A stretch of DNA of 64,000 bases, from the NCBI RefSeq assembly GCF_020520425.1, contig NC_079491.1, positions 1,860,001 to 1,924,000 on the forward strand, in the 5' to 3' direction. Shown here piece by piece: positions 31,014 to 44,300 of this stretch. The stretch comes from Spinacia oleracea. Taxonomy: Eukaryota; Streptophyta; Magnoliopsida; Caryophyllales; Amaranthaceae. The notes below the pieces were generated by a model. It searched no databases. It had not been told where the DNA came from and saw only the letters and a program-made list of their open reading frames with translations. Both the position numbers and the translations under genes were made by a program. How positions within the stretch are numbered: position 1 is the first letter of the stretch; every line of letters begins with the position of its first letter.

Positions 31014-34000
31014 TCATTTGCACAAGTAGACAGGCAAAGTGGCTTTGCTTTTAACCCGGATGAAAACCTTTCTCTTGACATAAGTTGCATTTTTAATAGA
31101 AATCATAATCTTTCCTGGTTCATTCACATAGAATGAATTTCTCACACAATTTCCAATTTTCTCCTCAGAATGTATCAAGATCCTGTATGAGCCTTCATCG
31201 TCAGGGATAAATTCGTCTTTGTAACTCACATCCCATCCTACAACTATTACTTCCCATACTAACGTCACGTTAACCTAAATTGACCAAAAGACATAGAATA
31301 TGATTAATTGATTTAATTAATAATTAAGAAAAACGTATATTATACTAGTAGTGTAACACAATTTTTGTCCTATATATAATGAGAGATCAAAATATTATTG
31401 GTCTGGTCTGAATTTTCTATGGTTTGGTTTGGTCTGATCTGATTTGGTTTAATGTGGTCTGATTATTTTCTGTGAGTATTTTTTGTTTTTTTGTCTGTTC
31501 TAGTCTGATTTTTTCTTATCGAAGTATTATACTAGTACTCCGTAGTATATATAACACAATTTTAGTCCAATATATAATGAAAGATCACACATATTGTTAG
31601 GCTATGTTCTCTTCACCTGGTATAGTCTGAATTTTCTAGTTGATGGTCTGGTTTGATCGATCTGATTTGGTTATAGCGTGGTCTGATTGTTTCTGTGAGT
31701 GTTTTTAGTTTTTTTTGGGGTCGTTTTTTGTCTGAATTTTTTCTTATCTGATCTGATTTTAAGAAAAAATTAAGTAATAAGCAATAACAATAACTTCAAG
31801 AGAATAAAGTCAAAACAGATCAATCCAAAAAATAGAAAAATCAAGCCAGACGAGATGAAGAGAACAAAGCCTCGGATATTGGAAGTAAGTACTTCCTCCG
31901 CTCCGTAAATATTGCACCATTTTTTTTACACTATTCACATTACGAATTTGACCATTTTTTGTGATTCATACGTAAGAAAATTGTAGTTATATGGGGTCAT
32001 GTCAGATTCATATCGATATATAGTTTCTAAATATCATTTTTTTAATATTTTTTACTTACACACGATTTGAGATATTAACAGTCAAAGTAACGTGTTAGAG
32101 GAGTAAAAGTCAACTATTGTGCGATATTTATGGATCGAAAGAAGTATAAAAATCTGATAGAGTATTCTACTCGTAATTCATTAATTTGTACCTCTGAGAT
32201 AGGAAGTCTAAAGATTGATACTGCACCACCTCGAATACTAAACTCTCGAACAATGTCCTCGGATGTGAATTCATCATCATTATCTCGTCTAAGACCACCA
32301 TATTGCAGAGGAATATTTTGAGGAGGTATATACCTGTCCATATTATTAAATACATGAACTTGTATTACATAGAAAATATGAAATGACATTTGAAGATGTT
32401 TTCAATTTTTTCTCAAGACATTAATCATACATTTTAATTAAATTTGGTTACAATGTACACCATTTGAATGACATTTAAGTGATAGATGTAGATGAATGTT
32501 ATCAATGAGGTATTGACCTGTTAATTAAGACTGTATAATAGTCTCAATTTTAAATCCCCCACCCCCATTTTACTTTATATTGCAAATGTGGCTCATTCAC
32601 ACACAAAAAATCTAGATGGACGTTACCCCCTTAAAGGAGAGGAAAGGAATCCCGCTTTCAAACACTACAAAAACAATTTCATTAACGACGGGCTATTTAT
32701 GACGGGCTCAAATCCTATCTTTGTTGTGAAAAATTCTACGACAGGATATTTAGACTCGTCATAACTAGCTCAAAAAATATAATAAAATCAAATGACTGAC
32801 ATGATATTTGCGACAGGATAGTCAATTATGAGGCCCCTTTCACGACAGGCTTGCCACATGTAAAATTACGACGGTAACTCCCATCGTTAATAATACATTT
32901 TCTTGTAGTGAAATGACCCATCATGAGACTAAATTTTACCACTAGACCAAGAGTTGAGTGGTACTATGGAGTAATCTTTATACAATCACTAATTAACGAG
33001 TGATATACTATAAGTCTATAACCTTACTTCAACAATGTTTCAGTGACTTTGTGAGGCCTTGCAAATACAAAATTTTCTTTGGTTCCAGGAGAACAGTATT
33101 GTGTAACTACACCATGGTACAAATAATACCAAAAGGGAGCATTTAGTATAATCTGCAAGGCCAAACAAAACCAATAAGTAGAAAAACAACTCTAAAATCG
33201 AAATATGAATTCATATAGAAAAAAGTAACAAATTGAAACTCACAAACAACTCTTTATTCATAGTAAACTAAAGTAGGTAGTTCATTTATCAACGTTTCAA
33301 ATTTATCAGGATAATATACCATTATACACGGAATACATAATAAAAATCGACTTACGTGCTTATAAATGAGCTCAGGATAATAACGTTGAAAAAGAGAGAC
33401 AACATCTTTGCTAACAGGGCCAAGTTCCTTAATACGATTTCCAGGACCCGGAGCATTTCTCATATCACTAATAAAAAGAAAAGAGTCGACCCCACCAGGC
33501 TTAAAACTCAAATATTTTATACTTTTCTCCATAAATTGAACTCTCCATCTAAGAAATTCCCTCCTACTTTGTTCCGTTCCAAATGTTTTAGCATACAACT
33601 CCTTATCCCTGAAAGCCTCGTACGTATTAAAACACAAAGGGTGTCCTTCATTATCGACGCTATCCAAAAACACCATTTTGTTAAGTTCCTTTGCATCTCC
33701 AAAATTTTCATTTATAATATCATCAATTCCTTGTTCTACCCTCCAAATTAAGGTTTGTTTAAGGTTCTCTAATGCCTCATTAACCCTATAATTTTGGGCT
33801 CTAAGGAATTTTAACAAGACTATTTCTGTTCCTTCATGGCCTTTGCTTGGCAATAAGGGCACCCCCCAAAGGGTAATGTCCCTAAAATTTTGTGCCACCC
33901 CATTTCTTTCTTCATTAAGGAGGAAATTCCCATTTAGGGCATCCTCTAATCTTGATTTAAATTCAATTAATGATTTCTTGGCTTTCACTCTTCTCCACCT

Positions 34001-34303
34001 CCTTTTGAATAGTTTCTTTCTTCTACTTGGTGATCTTTCCTTTGTATGATTAGCATTATTGTAATCATAATTAGTACTCCGGCTTCCTTCGTTTCCTTCT
34101 GAATTAATATCAGCAAAATCGGATTCTTGTTCACTAAGGCATGACCCTTCGTTGTCACTCGCCTCTGCAATCGATTCATCGTCGCAAAACCATCCTCCTA
34201 CCTTGGACGGTTGTGTAGTTTCTCCGGCGACAATTCCGGTGACCGGAGATTTTTCTGACCGGAATTCCGAGTCTCGGAGGTCATGAGATGATATGGTGAA
34301 CAT
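31014..34303 (-). CDS. Patellin-type SEC14-GOLD protein
   Basis: Four exons (34303-33356, 33152-33028, 32333-32192, 31274-31014) give 491 residues, in phase with GT-AG introns. Order: an acidic, Ser/Glu-rich N-terminus; a strongly basic patch (RRKKLFKRRWRRVKAKK, about 95-112); CRAL-TRIO N-terminal helix bundle (about 145-205); SEC14 lipid-binding domain (about 215-375, with NAPFWYYLYHG and PPQ..PLQYGGL); C-terminal GOLD domain (WEVIVVGWDVSYKDEF, about 405-485). Patellins bind phosphoinositides and act in membrane trafficking and cell-plate formation. Length is like the shorter members (Arabidopsis PATL4-6 class); the N-terminal repeats of PATL1/2 are absent. Introns 2 and 3 carry MITEs. The ATG at 34303 is the first in frame and starts the acidic region. 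Confidence 0.9.
31330..31740. repeat. Diverged tandem duplication (~190 bp) in patellin intron 3
   Basis: Two copies starting near 31338 and 31525 share 'tattatactagta', 'aacacaattttgtcc.atatataatga.agatca', a TGGTCTG-rich tract and 'ttctgtgagt.tttt'. The TCTGATCTGATTT / GGTCTG repeats may derive from an older MITE. Located in intron 3 (31275-32191). Confidence 0.6.
31892..32144. mobile_element. Stowaway MITE in patellin intron 3
   Basis: 253 bp between TA dinucleotides. Left end CTTCCTCCGCTCCGTAAATA, right end (inverted) CTTCTTTCGATCCATAAATA. The right end lies about 50 bp from exon 3. Confidence 0.75.
32663..32910. mobile_element. CACTA-type MITE in patellin intron 2
   Basis: 248 bp, starts CACTACAAAAACAATTTCAT and ends with the inverted TTTCTTGTAGTG, flanked by a 3-bp duplication AAA. 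The subterminal ACGACGGG / GACAGG repeats are typical of plant CACTA (CMC) elements. No transposase. Confidence 0.85.
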
Positions 34304-34683
34304 TGAGATAGTAATGCTAGGGTTACACCATGAGTCGAACCTATAATCAATTCTATTTTTTTTACTTTGAAATTTAAGGTTTTTCGGTTTGATGTTGGGG
34401 GAGGTTGTAGGAAGAAATTACAGGAAACAAAAATGACAACAAATTAAAAGAAAGAGAGGTTGTTATTTTTCCAAAGGTGAAAAATATGGAGGATCATAAA
34501 ACTTATATTTTAACCAAGACAACTATACTTAAAACATGCTTGTTATTTGCCAAGTTTTACTCCCAACTTATCGGGATAGAAGAAAGATTGTGATAATGGA
34601 TAAGATAATGCTATTTTTAGACAATCCATTTTAAAAATTTAGTCCTTTTGCTCTTATTATGGAACAGATTTAAGCCCGGTAAA

Positions 34684-35058
34684 TAGACCTGGTTATCAGG
34701 GAGGTCAAGTCTGGATCGGTGCGGGTCAAATAATGAAATGGTCAATAATGGAAGGGTCAAATCAGGTCGCAAGTCAATAGCAGGCCAATAGTTGGCAGGT
34801 CAATAAACGAACAAGGAAAAATGAAAAAAAATGTCATATTCGAATACAAGTGAATACAAAGCTATCTATATAAGTTTTTATATCATGACTATTTTAATTT
34901 TCAAAATTATTGTATTATGGAGTATAAGTTTAGCCCTATATTGACCTATATAATAAATGCCATGTCCAATAAGACCGCCTTCAATAAGATCCTTATTAAC
35001 ATGACCCAAACCATATACCCATTGGGCTACCTTGTCTAATAACCAAGCTACTGGACTA
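34684..35058. mobile_element. hAT-like MITE between patellin and SMC1
   Basis: 375 bp. Left end TAGACCTGGTTATCAGGGAGG; the inner right part TTGTCTAATAACCA is its inverted partner. Flanks CCGGTAAA and CCGGTAAT match at 7 of 8. Clearly homologous throughout to 58874-59229 (shared 'cattgggctacc', 'aacatgacccaaacc'). Confidence 0.75.
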
Positions 35059-35360
35059 CCGGTAATCAAAACGACTAATTTATTATATTCTTTAACATTG
35101 AAACTTAACTAAAGTGTTCCTTGGAAAGAATAGAATCCAAGACTTCACAATCTAATGACACGGGCAGCAATGTTGGTATATGCACTACATAACATACAAG
35201 ACATTTCTGGGTGGTTAGCAAAAACCAGCCATTTACAAGACCTAAAACGAAGATGGACAACAAGAGGGTGAAATGTACTAACATTCTGTACACCAACCTT
35301 TGGCAGAGATAAAGAGTGAGCATAAAATGTGAAAGGTATGTACAAGGGCTTCTTGTATTC

Positions 35361-38300
35361 TCAAGATTCTCGGTATTTTGTCAGGTCAAACGTCAGCGTG
35401 CTGGAACAACTGCAGACAACGGAGAAATTAGCAAATATTGAAAATATCCTGACTCAAACGGCCCGTTGAGTAGCCGGTAATAAATGGTGGGAATGGGGAT
35501 AAATATAAGTGTTATTTGACAAGAAAAATAACATCATAATGTTCATGATAATGAAACTTATATCGAACCTGGTGTTTTTCTCCATAAATTTGAATTCTCA
35601 TCCAATACCACTCCCCAAAATGGTAATGGATGTCAATGTAAAATTATGAAGAAAAAGAGATCATTTTGAGTGAACCATCGTTACCATGGAAATGAATGTT
35701 GATTTTCCTTACAAATTTACCTACAAATTCATTTCCCATTGTCACCATGGCCAGCTACCAAACGAGCCGTAAATACCAAGATGTATTGTAACCGCTTATT
35801 TGGGAGTTTAGTTTAGTTTAGTTTAGCTCAGCTCAGAAGAACAGGGCCTAAACCTATTAAAGCACAAGAAAATAAGTGAGATAGAGAAGGAACTGACCTT
35901 CGCTCAGAATCCCTGTAAACCCCAACTAAAGCTTCAGCCTTGTCATAAAAGCTGTCCTTTAGCGATATCACAATACTTTGGAAACCACAGCCTCCATCAG
36001 CATCCTGGTCAAGTCGGGCTCCTCCACAGGATTTTGACCGGATGAATCCAGCTACCTTGGCAACGTTTAGATTATCTAAAGCCGCATCAACCTCATCCAA
36101 AATGAAGAATGGTGATGGCTTAAAACTGCACATATAGATGGAATAGGTCAGTAAACAGCAGAATGCATACAAAAGTTAACTTTCCCTAAGGTTACAGTAA
36201 AAGAAAAGAATCAGGGAAGACATTTAAAAGAATTTTGGGTAATATGTAAAGTTCACTCCTATTTCGCCAACCCTCAGAAATCAAACTCCTTTATTAACTT
36301 ATGTCAATGGTTCTATTTGGTACAACTCGGAAGCTTATAAAGCAATATCTCGAAAACAAACCCAATTATCCAAAACATAAACAACTAAGAAATCAAATAG
36401 ATAAATGGTAGAATTAAATAATCCAATGACGCAATGCACCACACCTGTGTATAGAGAAGAGCAATGCCAGAGCAGCAACAGTCTTTTCACCACCAGAGAG
36501 CTGTTCCATATCACGAAACCGTTTTGTTGGAGGCATAGCAGTGTACTTGATACCATATAAAAACGGGTCATCCTCGTTTTCCAGATTCAGATATGCTGTC
36601 CCCCCAAGTGGATGTGTCTGGCTTCTGGTCAATTGTTTGTATATCTTGTCAATGTTATTTGAAATATGGTTAAAAGCATCCATAAACTTCTTGTATCTGC
36701 ACAAGAAAATTAATGGAAATCTCGTCATATTCTTCTGAAGCAAAAACAAAGCAATGGTCAGGCCGCCAGATATACAAATTTGCAAAAGTTAACACAGGGA
36801 GAGAGGTGCAAATAAATGAAGACCCCAAAATAGAATGGAGAGATGACATGCTCAATTACCTTACAGAGCTGAACTCATATCACAATCTTTCTAAATTCAA
36901 ATGAAAAAAGAATAGGTACCTTTGATCTCTGACTGCATTGAATTTGTCAGCTATTTCTTTCTCTTCTTTTCGAGCAGCATCAAATTCCTTACTTACAAGA
37001 TCCTCCTTTTGTTTTAGAGCCTCATACTGGTCAAGAGCCTTCAGATTAGGGGCTGATCTTTCAATATCTGATACGAGCGCATCAATCTTGTGTTTAAAAT
37101 CAGCTTCCTGCTTTTCCCGTTCAGATGGCCTCATATCCTTCTGCAGGGATCTATCCAGCTCACCAAATTCATAAACTGGACCTTGGCTGGAATCAGTTTC
37201 CATTGGGTCCGAGACTGTGGGCAGACTTATTTGCTCTAAATCACACTTCTCAATTATCTCCTGTTTCCTTGATGAGAGAGTATCAATTTGCGTTTTCTGG
37301 TAAAGATTCAAGGCATTTTCAGAGTTGTCAAGAATCTCGTCAAGAAATCCTATTATCATCAAGAATAGAAGAAAGGAGCTTAGAAATAGTCATAACTAAC
37401 CTTAACATTAATTTGACGGTTCAGTTTATCTAAATTTGTCATGCCACGGGAGATCTTTTTCTGTATTTCATGCTTGCCACGTTCACATTCTTCAAGCTTG
37501 GACTTCCACTCTAGAAGCAGAGAAGGATTTTTAGGAGAGCTTAGATTCAAAAAAATAGGAAACAAATAAATTCGAACAGTCACAAAGAGAAAACATTATA
37601 AATTTTCAAATGGAGAGGGAAGACTCAAGGTATCTATAACCATAAAAAATTTCCCTTTGTATGGAGCGAAAGAAGGGACTTGAAGCCTCAACCTAGAAAA
37701 TTTATGCAGTCTCTGAAGACTGGACCTCTAATTTCATTTTATTTATTGGGTTGGGAACAAGGGAGGAAGGCAAAGAATACCTTGTAACTCATCCTTTATT
37801 TGATTGATCTCGGTGGTAATACTCTCCATTTCTAACTTAGCTTCAACTTCTTTGTTCTGAAGGTTATTGAGTTCATCTTTCAAAGCATCAAGTGATGACT
37901 GAATCTGCGTAATTTGTGATTCCAAATCCTGGTTCTGCTCATACTCCATCCTGAAAATTTCAAGGAAATTAAAACACTCGCAAAAATACGTAATCAAATG
38001 TTCTAAAAATTACATTAAATTAAAAGATAAGTCCACACTCCAGCCAGGCTGACTCCAAAAACTACACTAGTGGTTAGTCTGGTTACAAGTCATGGCAGAA
38101 AAAGAAACATCACATGGAAAGCAATGTATTACTTCCTACGTTCCCCTAAAATTGCAACAAGGGGGTTTGGCTAAAAAATTAAGGAAGTGGGTAAGTGGTG
38201 AAAGGGGACCACAAAATCATGGGATACACCCCAAAAACCAAGTGAAAAAGAAGCTTACGAATGTCAACAAGGGAAATTTGGGTATTTGTAGAGTGAAAGG

Positions 38301-41300
38301 AGATATCGGATTTCATTAAATAGAAATGTTGCAACATTTGTGAAACTTCCTTAAATGATAATTGTTGCTAATATTAGCGAACGGAGGAAATAATAAACAA
38401 AATAGTGAAGTTATTCACTTTCAGGGAAGGTCATTCATACAGTAAAAATGGTTGAGTTCAAATTCCATTGTTCAGTACTTCAGTGCTTTGTAAAAATTAA
38501 AAAGGAACGTCAAAATACACCATATAGTACTTCTCTAAATGAAGCAGCAAATTTCACATTCGTGTTATCGCATATGTAGGTGGCATGGGCCTTAACTGTA
38601 CATATATTTCACTATTTCAGTCTACTCTTGTAGTAGAACACCATATTCTCAAGCAGATTTTGAGTAGCCTAGTGAACTTGAATATAACAAACTTTTATGT
38701 TGTCAGCCTTCTGCAATAAAACACAAAGAGGGACTAGAACCAATGTATATCTGACTTGGTTTTCGTCTTCGTATCAACTTTCCTAAACTCAAATATATCT
38801 CAACAATGTATCTGTATAGGAATCACTCTTGAAAACACTAAATGTAAAATTCTAGTTCCAGGAGATTAGTGCCTCTACGTCAGAAAAGCATTTACTCAAG
38901 ATAAGAAGCACATAGGATTTTGTAATCAAAAGGACAAGGACTAACCATTACCAAGAACATTAGACAAGGCAACCGGGACTAGCACACATGGAATCTCAAA
39001 AGTGGAGTATTATTGGAAAAATTGAAACACCTTTGCCTAAAGGTTTTTATCATCACCATCACGGAAATGCAAATTATCTTCTGCCATTTTTATTTCTAAA
39101 GCGAGAATTCCTTTCTTTGACGCTTATTTATCAATTAAACAATAAAGTAACTTAATCTAAATAAACATTGGTAGTGCGACACATGAAGTATAAAACAAAC
39201 AGTTATGAAAATGACAAAATGAAAGTAGAAACTTACTGATACTTAAGCTTTGATATTTGGTTACGCAATGAGGCCTTTTCCTCAAAGGTCTCTGCATCAG
39301 CTGTGAGTTGTGTCTCCTCATATGCCCGGATATCAACACCAACAGCTTCCCTAAAATCTTTGTAGATATGATCAACAATATCATTTATCCTTGTCTCCAA
39401 CTTCTTTATTTCTCCATTCCTCTTCTTGATAGCAGCAGCTAACTGCAATAGACCACTACATAAAATCCAGCATGGGCACAGTTTATGCAAAATCTAAACA
39501 ATATAAAGAAATTTGCATACATTTGCATGATCAGGCTCAATCCTGCGGATTTCTTCTTCGATGTTCCTCTTTTCATTTGCCAATTTCTTTAGTTTGTCCC
39601 GAATACTTTTCTGCAAGGGGGGGGATGGAGAAAAAGTACTCAGTGATGACTGTTAAATGAAATCTAATACTCAAAAAGAGTTAAAAGAAGACATTGACCT
39701 TCAAGACACAGCAACATCAACTACAGATAATGACGATGTCGTAGCATAACACACTAAATAGCCACACAAGGGTTCAATTATCTTTTATTAATGTAAATTT
39801 CACTATGCCCTGAGCCCTCTAGGCCCTAGTACAACCTACCCAAAACTGGTATACAATGGGTATCCTACATAACATAACCCCTGATGGTATACAATGGGTA
39901 TCCTTACCATATAGAGTTCTAGACTACAACAGAATTGATATACAATGGGTTAAATAGAAACTTACCTCTTCTATTTCTGCATACTTCATCTTCTTTTCCA
40001 AGCCACTAATCTTTACAGAGACCTCTGTCTCTCTCAGATGCATTTCCCTGGGCGACTCCGTAGACTCCAGCTCAGATTCATATTGTTCTTTCTTTTTCTT
40101 AAGCCCTAAAAAACAGCAGTAAAAGTTAAAGCTAGTAGAGGAAAACTGACATTAAAATGACGCATAGAACACCAACCTTCAATTTTCTTGTCATCCCATT
40201 TGTTTGACCTTGCCTCCATTCCACCAGTAGTGCCACCAGTCATAGTACCAGCTTTGGTGAGGAGAATGCCATCGGTAGTTACAACTGACAAAATTTTGTA
40301 TTATTAGACCCAAACAACAAAATACTGCATATAGAATTGCAAGAATTGATGGCAAACCAAAGAAAGTACACCTTTATGTCTTTCCCCTGTCCAGCTTAGA
40401 CGCTTGGCTTCATCAAGATTGTCACAAACTAAAGTATTCCCGACAGCAAACAAAACTGCTTTCTCCAAAGCTGGATCAAACTTGCCATAGTTAAGGAAAT
40501 AAATTCATTCATTGAAGATACCGAGAATAAGAATAAATCATGTTCAGGTCATTTAACGTCACTCTAAAGATCTGGCATGCCAGCCAAGGGCAAAGACCAC
40601 AAAAGGGCAACCTTTCAATTGATAATGTTTATGTTTAGCAGAAACCAAAAGGTAAAGAGAAATAATGCAAAACCAGCGCTCAAACACAAGGTCTGTACAT
40701 ACTGTTTGTGTTTAACAGAAACCAAAAAATATACTTCGTAAAACGATTTGAGAGCCTACCGACCTACCAGCGCGTTCTGCAATTGACACACACCTCATCT
40801 TACAAAGAAAACACTAGTTCAAATTTCAAGGAGAAATAAGCTAACAGCTAGCAAATGCGCGCAAGATAAGCTGTGGTTTGACACCCAATAAAGTTGAAAA
40901 TACCCTGCATCTACAGATAAAAAGCTGAAAAAACATCTTTTGCTCTTCTCCTGGACAACGAATCCTAATTTCTCCGGAGCTCTATGCAATCACTGGAAAC
41001 AGCAAAGTAACATGTATAGTGAAGAAAACAAATGCTAGTAAACATAAAGACATTTTCATGAAGGATATTGTATCACATCATAGACCAACTTTGCCGTACC
41101 ACCTAATGTCCGCAACCTCTCAATGACTGGCTTCACCCGGACCGATTGAAGAGGGATGAAAGTCTGGGGGGGAAGCCTCTGCTCTTTCAAGTACTGCAAC
41201 GATCAAACAGAAAGTGTCATTGACATCAAAAAAATTTCCATACCCTCCACCAAAATAAATAAAAAACATTTGACGAAAAAAAGAAAAAATGAAGCATAAC

Positions 41301-44300
41301 AAAAGAAGGGTTGGAAAAGGCCAAAATTCAACCAGACACACCAGCAAATCAATTACAGGACGACTCTCTTACAGTATATGTATCACACGGTTTATTTGAA
41401 TCTACATACTCAAAAAAATCTCTTATATGTCAGGTTGACTACTGCAATGAGGATTAATGTAGTAGAATCGGTGCATAAAGACTAACAAAAAAATATATTA
41501 GCAGTTAAAAGAAAGTAAGTATTAGTCAATAGCGCTGCCATAAAGGAGAGATAAATGTGTCTTAAACTACTACTTGGACAATAGCCAAAAGTGTAAAGCA
41601 GTGTGATAAATGAAGCAAAATATAGAGGGGTTTGTGGTCTAAACTACCACTACTCACGTTTCTGACTGACCAAAGATAGCCTCATCGATGCCACAGATAA
41701 ATGGAATAGCTTATGTTTGAAAATGACCTCCATTCAACACATCTTACACCCAGTTGATGTTGGTTTATGTCACTTTAGCTCTACATTTAATTTCAAGTTA
41801 CCTATGTGGTATTAAATCCAAACCCGACATTTTGATTTTCACCTGGAGATCTCAGTTTCCGTAAACCACTTGATACAGTGGACTGAGATCCTCTCTTTAG
41901 CCAAACAAGCAGACTAAATGAAGACTGGAATTCCAACTAAAAACATACTTCATCAAGATTCGAGGGCAAGCAATTACATGAAGATGAAGAAGTGACAAAG
42001 GCCCAAGAGCCTCAAAACAGCATTTGAGATCCGTAAAATGACGCATTTTATTTGAAAAAGGCCTCAGTAAACCTATACCTTTATGCACTCCTTTCCAGTA
42101 TGCTCATCCTGAACTACCACAGCATCCATGAACTTCCCCATAGCAACAGTTACAGCCAAGTTATATTTCTTTTGTGTAGGACGACAAAGCTCCGTCATTC
42201 GACCATGGACACCAGAAAAAAGGCGCTTAAGAGTATCAACAGTTTGAGACAGTCTTACATCCCTCTCATTTTCATGTCTGTCAGCCTTCAATTCACGCAA
42301 CTGATTTTCTACTTCACCTAATAGTAATTTCAGTCTATCATACTGAGTCCTGCATCAAAGAAAGATAAACATGAAACGTAATCACCTCGGCAACATAATG
42401 TAGACAAATCAAAAAGGGAATTGCAACAGCTGAGAGCACAAATAGTCAAGAGGATCGAATTTGAAAGACACAACAGAAAAATATGTCACTAAAAATTATG
42501 GTCACCAAAAGCATTAAGAAAAGGTACCTTGATTTTTGACTTTTGTTCCGCATCTCCTCGCGTTCCTTTTTCAAGCGTTTCATCTCTTTCTCATGATCCT
42601 TTGACGCCAGTTGATCTCTATTTAGTCTTGCATTCATTTCCTCCTCTTGTGAATTCAGTTCCTCAAATCGGCTTTTCAACTGCTGAAGATTCTCATCCAA
42701 GTTTTTTTGAGCCTCGATATCTGTCCTGTGTTGCCTATCCAGAACCTCTTTTTCATCTCTCAACTTCACAGTTTTATTCATTGCTTCCTCCTTACTGCAA
42801 CATCATCAGATCATTACACATGTAACACATCGGACCCAAAATAGGTGCAGTTCTAGTGGTCTCTAAAAATAATTGCTGATCTTTTGCAACAATGATACTA
42901 CTGAGTCCTGACTGCATACTTTATTTAGAGAACACTCACCTGTGCTGGACATTTAGGGAATCAAAGTAATTAAAATTATATGGTGCCACTTCAAAGGTTG
43001 ACATTCAAATTAACCCAGAATAATTAAGAAAGTAAACATCCCGGTTTTCCACATTGTACCAGTGAACAGAGAGGACTGCTAAATCCTCCCACCCTCTTTT
43101 ACTGCTATTAGATTAACAAAACCTATTCACGGTTAATGCTTTGGGTATGAAAACATTACGAAGACGTGACTACTTCTTCATCGTCGCAGATAACTGATAT
43201 TCTTGGCTGTTGTCAGTAAAAATGGTGGGAAATAAAGAAATGTATGTCCCAAGCTAGCAACATTCTTTAATATCTCATACAACAACTATCCCCTGGCCTC
43301 GTTAACATAACAAACAACATAGAGGCAGTAACTGCATAGCCAACTAAAAGTTAATGGCTGCCAGGGAAATAACAGGAGGAACAGCTAATTCAACAGAAAA
43401 ACTACAGAAACCAAACACCTCAGACAAAGGATCCATTACAAAGGTACGCAGACAAAGAACAGCTCCGGTAATGTGAGATGCAGATAGCAGATAATTCATT
43501 ATGTCCTTTTCTATCTTATGGTTGCAAGCCTCCATCATCACACACCACAGCACCCAATCACACACAAAGGTAGGAGAAAAGGGAGCTCAACAAAACCAAG
43601 ATGAGTGGAAAGAGAACGCACTGGAAATTCTCTCATTTATTTCACCAAAACATTTGTAATTTCTAATTATACCTTAGCAACTCCTACACTGTCTCCTGAC
43701 TCCAGAGTGTAGCCCCATTCCCTGATATCAGACATCAATTTTGTTGCTATCGAATGCAGTAATCTAAAGTTGTTGAATTATTAGTTTAAATAATAAATAT
43801 AAAAAAACCACTGAGATAATCATTCAATAATTAGTAGGCTATCAGTAACCAAGACACAAGATAACCACAGTGTTTACTTAGTTTCTCTGACCAGGACCAA
43901 TCCTTGAATATTTCATAATCTCATTAAATAAATAAAAATTATCAACCTTTTGCATATTTTATTATTTACCATGCACTGGTAAATGTCCCAGAAGCTAAAA
44001 ACTGAACAAACATATCTTACGTCAAGAGACCAGCTTAGTAATACATATACATGGAAATATATCCACAATGCTTAATGAAGTAACGGAAAAAATATATAAA
44101 TGCAATGATAAACACCGTAAGAAGCTTACATCCGGTAGTATTCTTGCAATTCAGTTTCTGTCAATTGGACTTTCCCCCCAACATCAGGTCCACTTTCCTC
44201 CATGTCTTTTAATCGTTGAGTTAAAACCAACAAGTCTGCCTTAAGCTTCTCTACTTTTCCAGCATGTTTTTTCTTTTCTTCTCTCTTTTTGTCAAGCTCC

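Noticed and set aside
38092-38319. 75-codon plus-strand frame in an SMC1 intron
   Set aside because: Falls on a Stowaway MITE in intron 12; no support as a gene.
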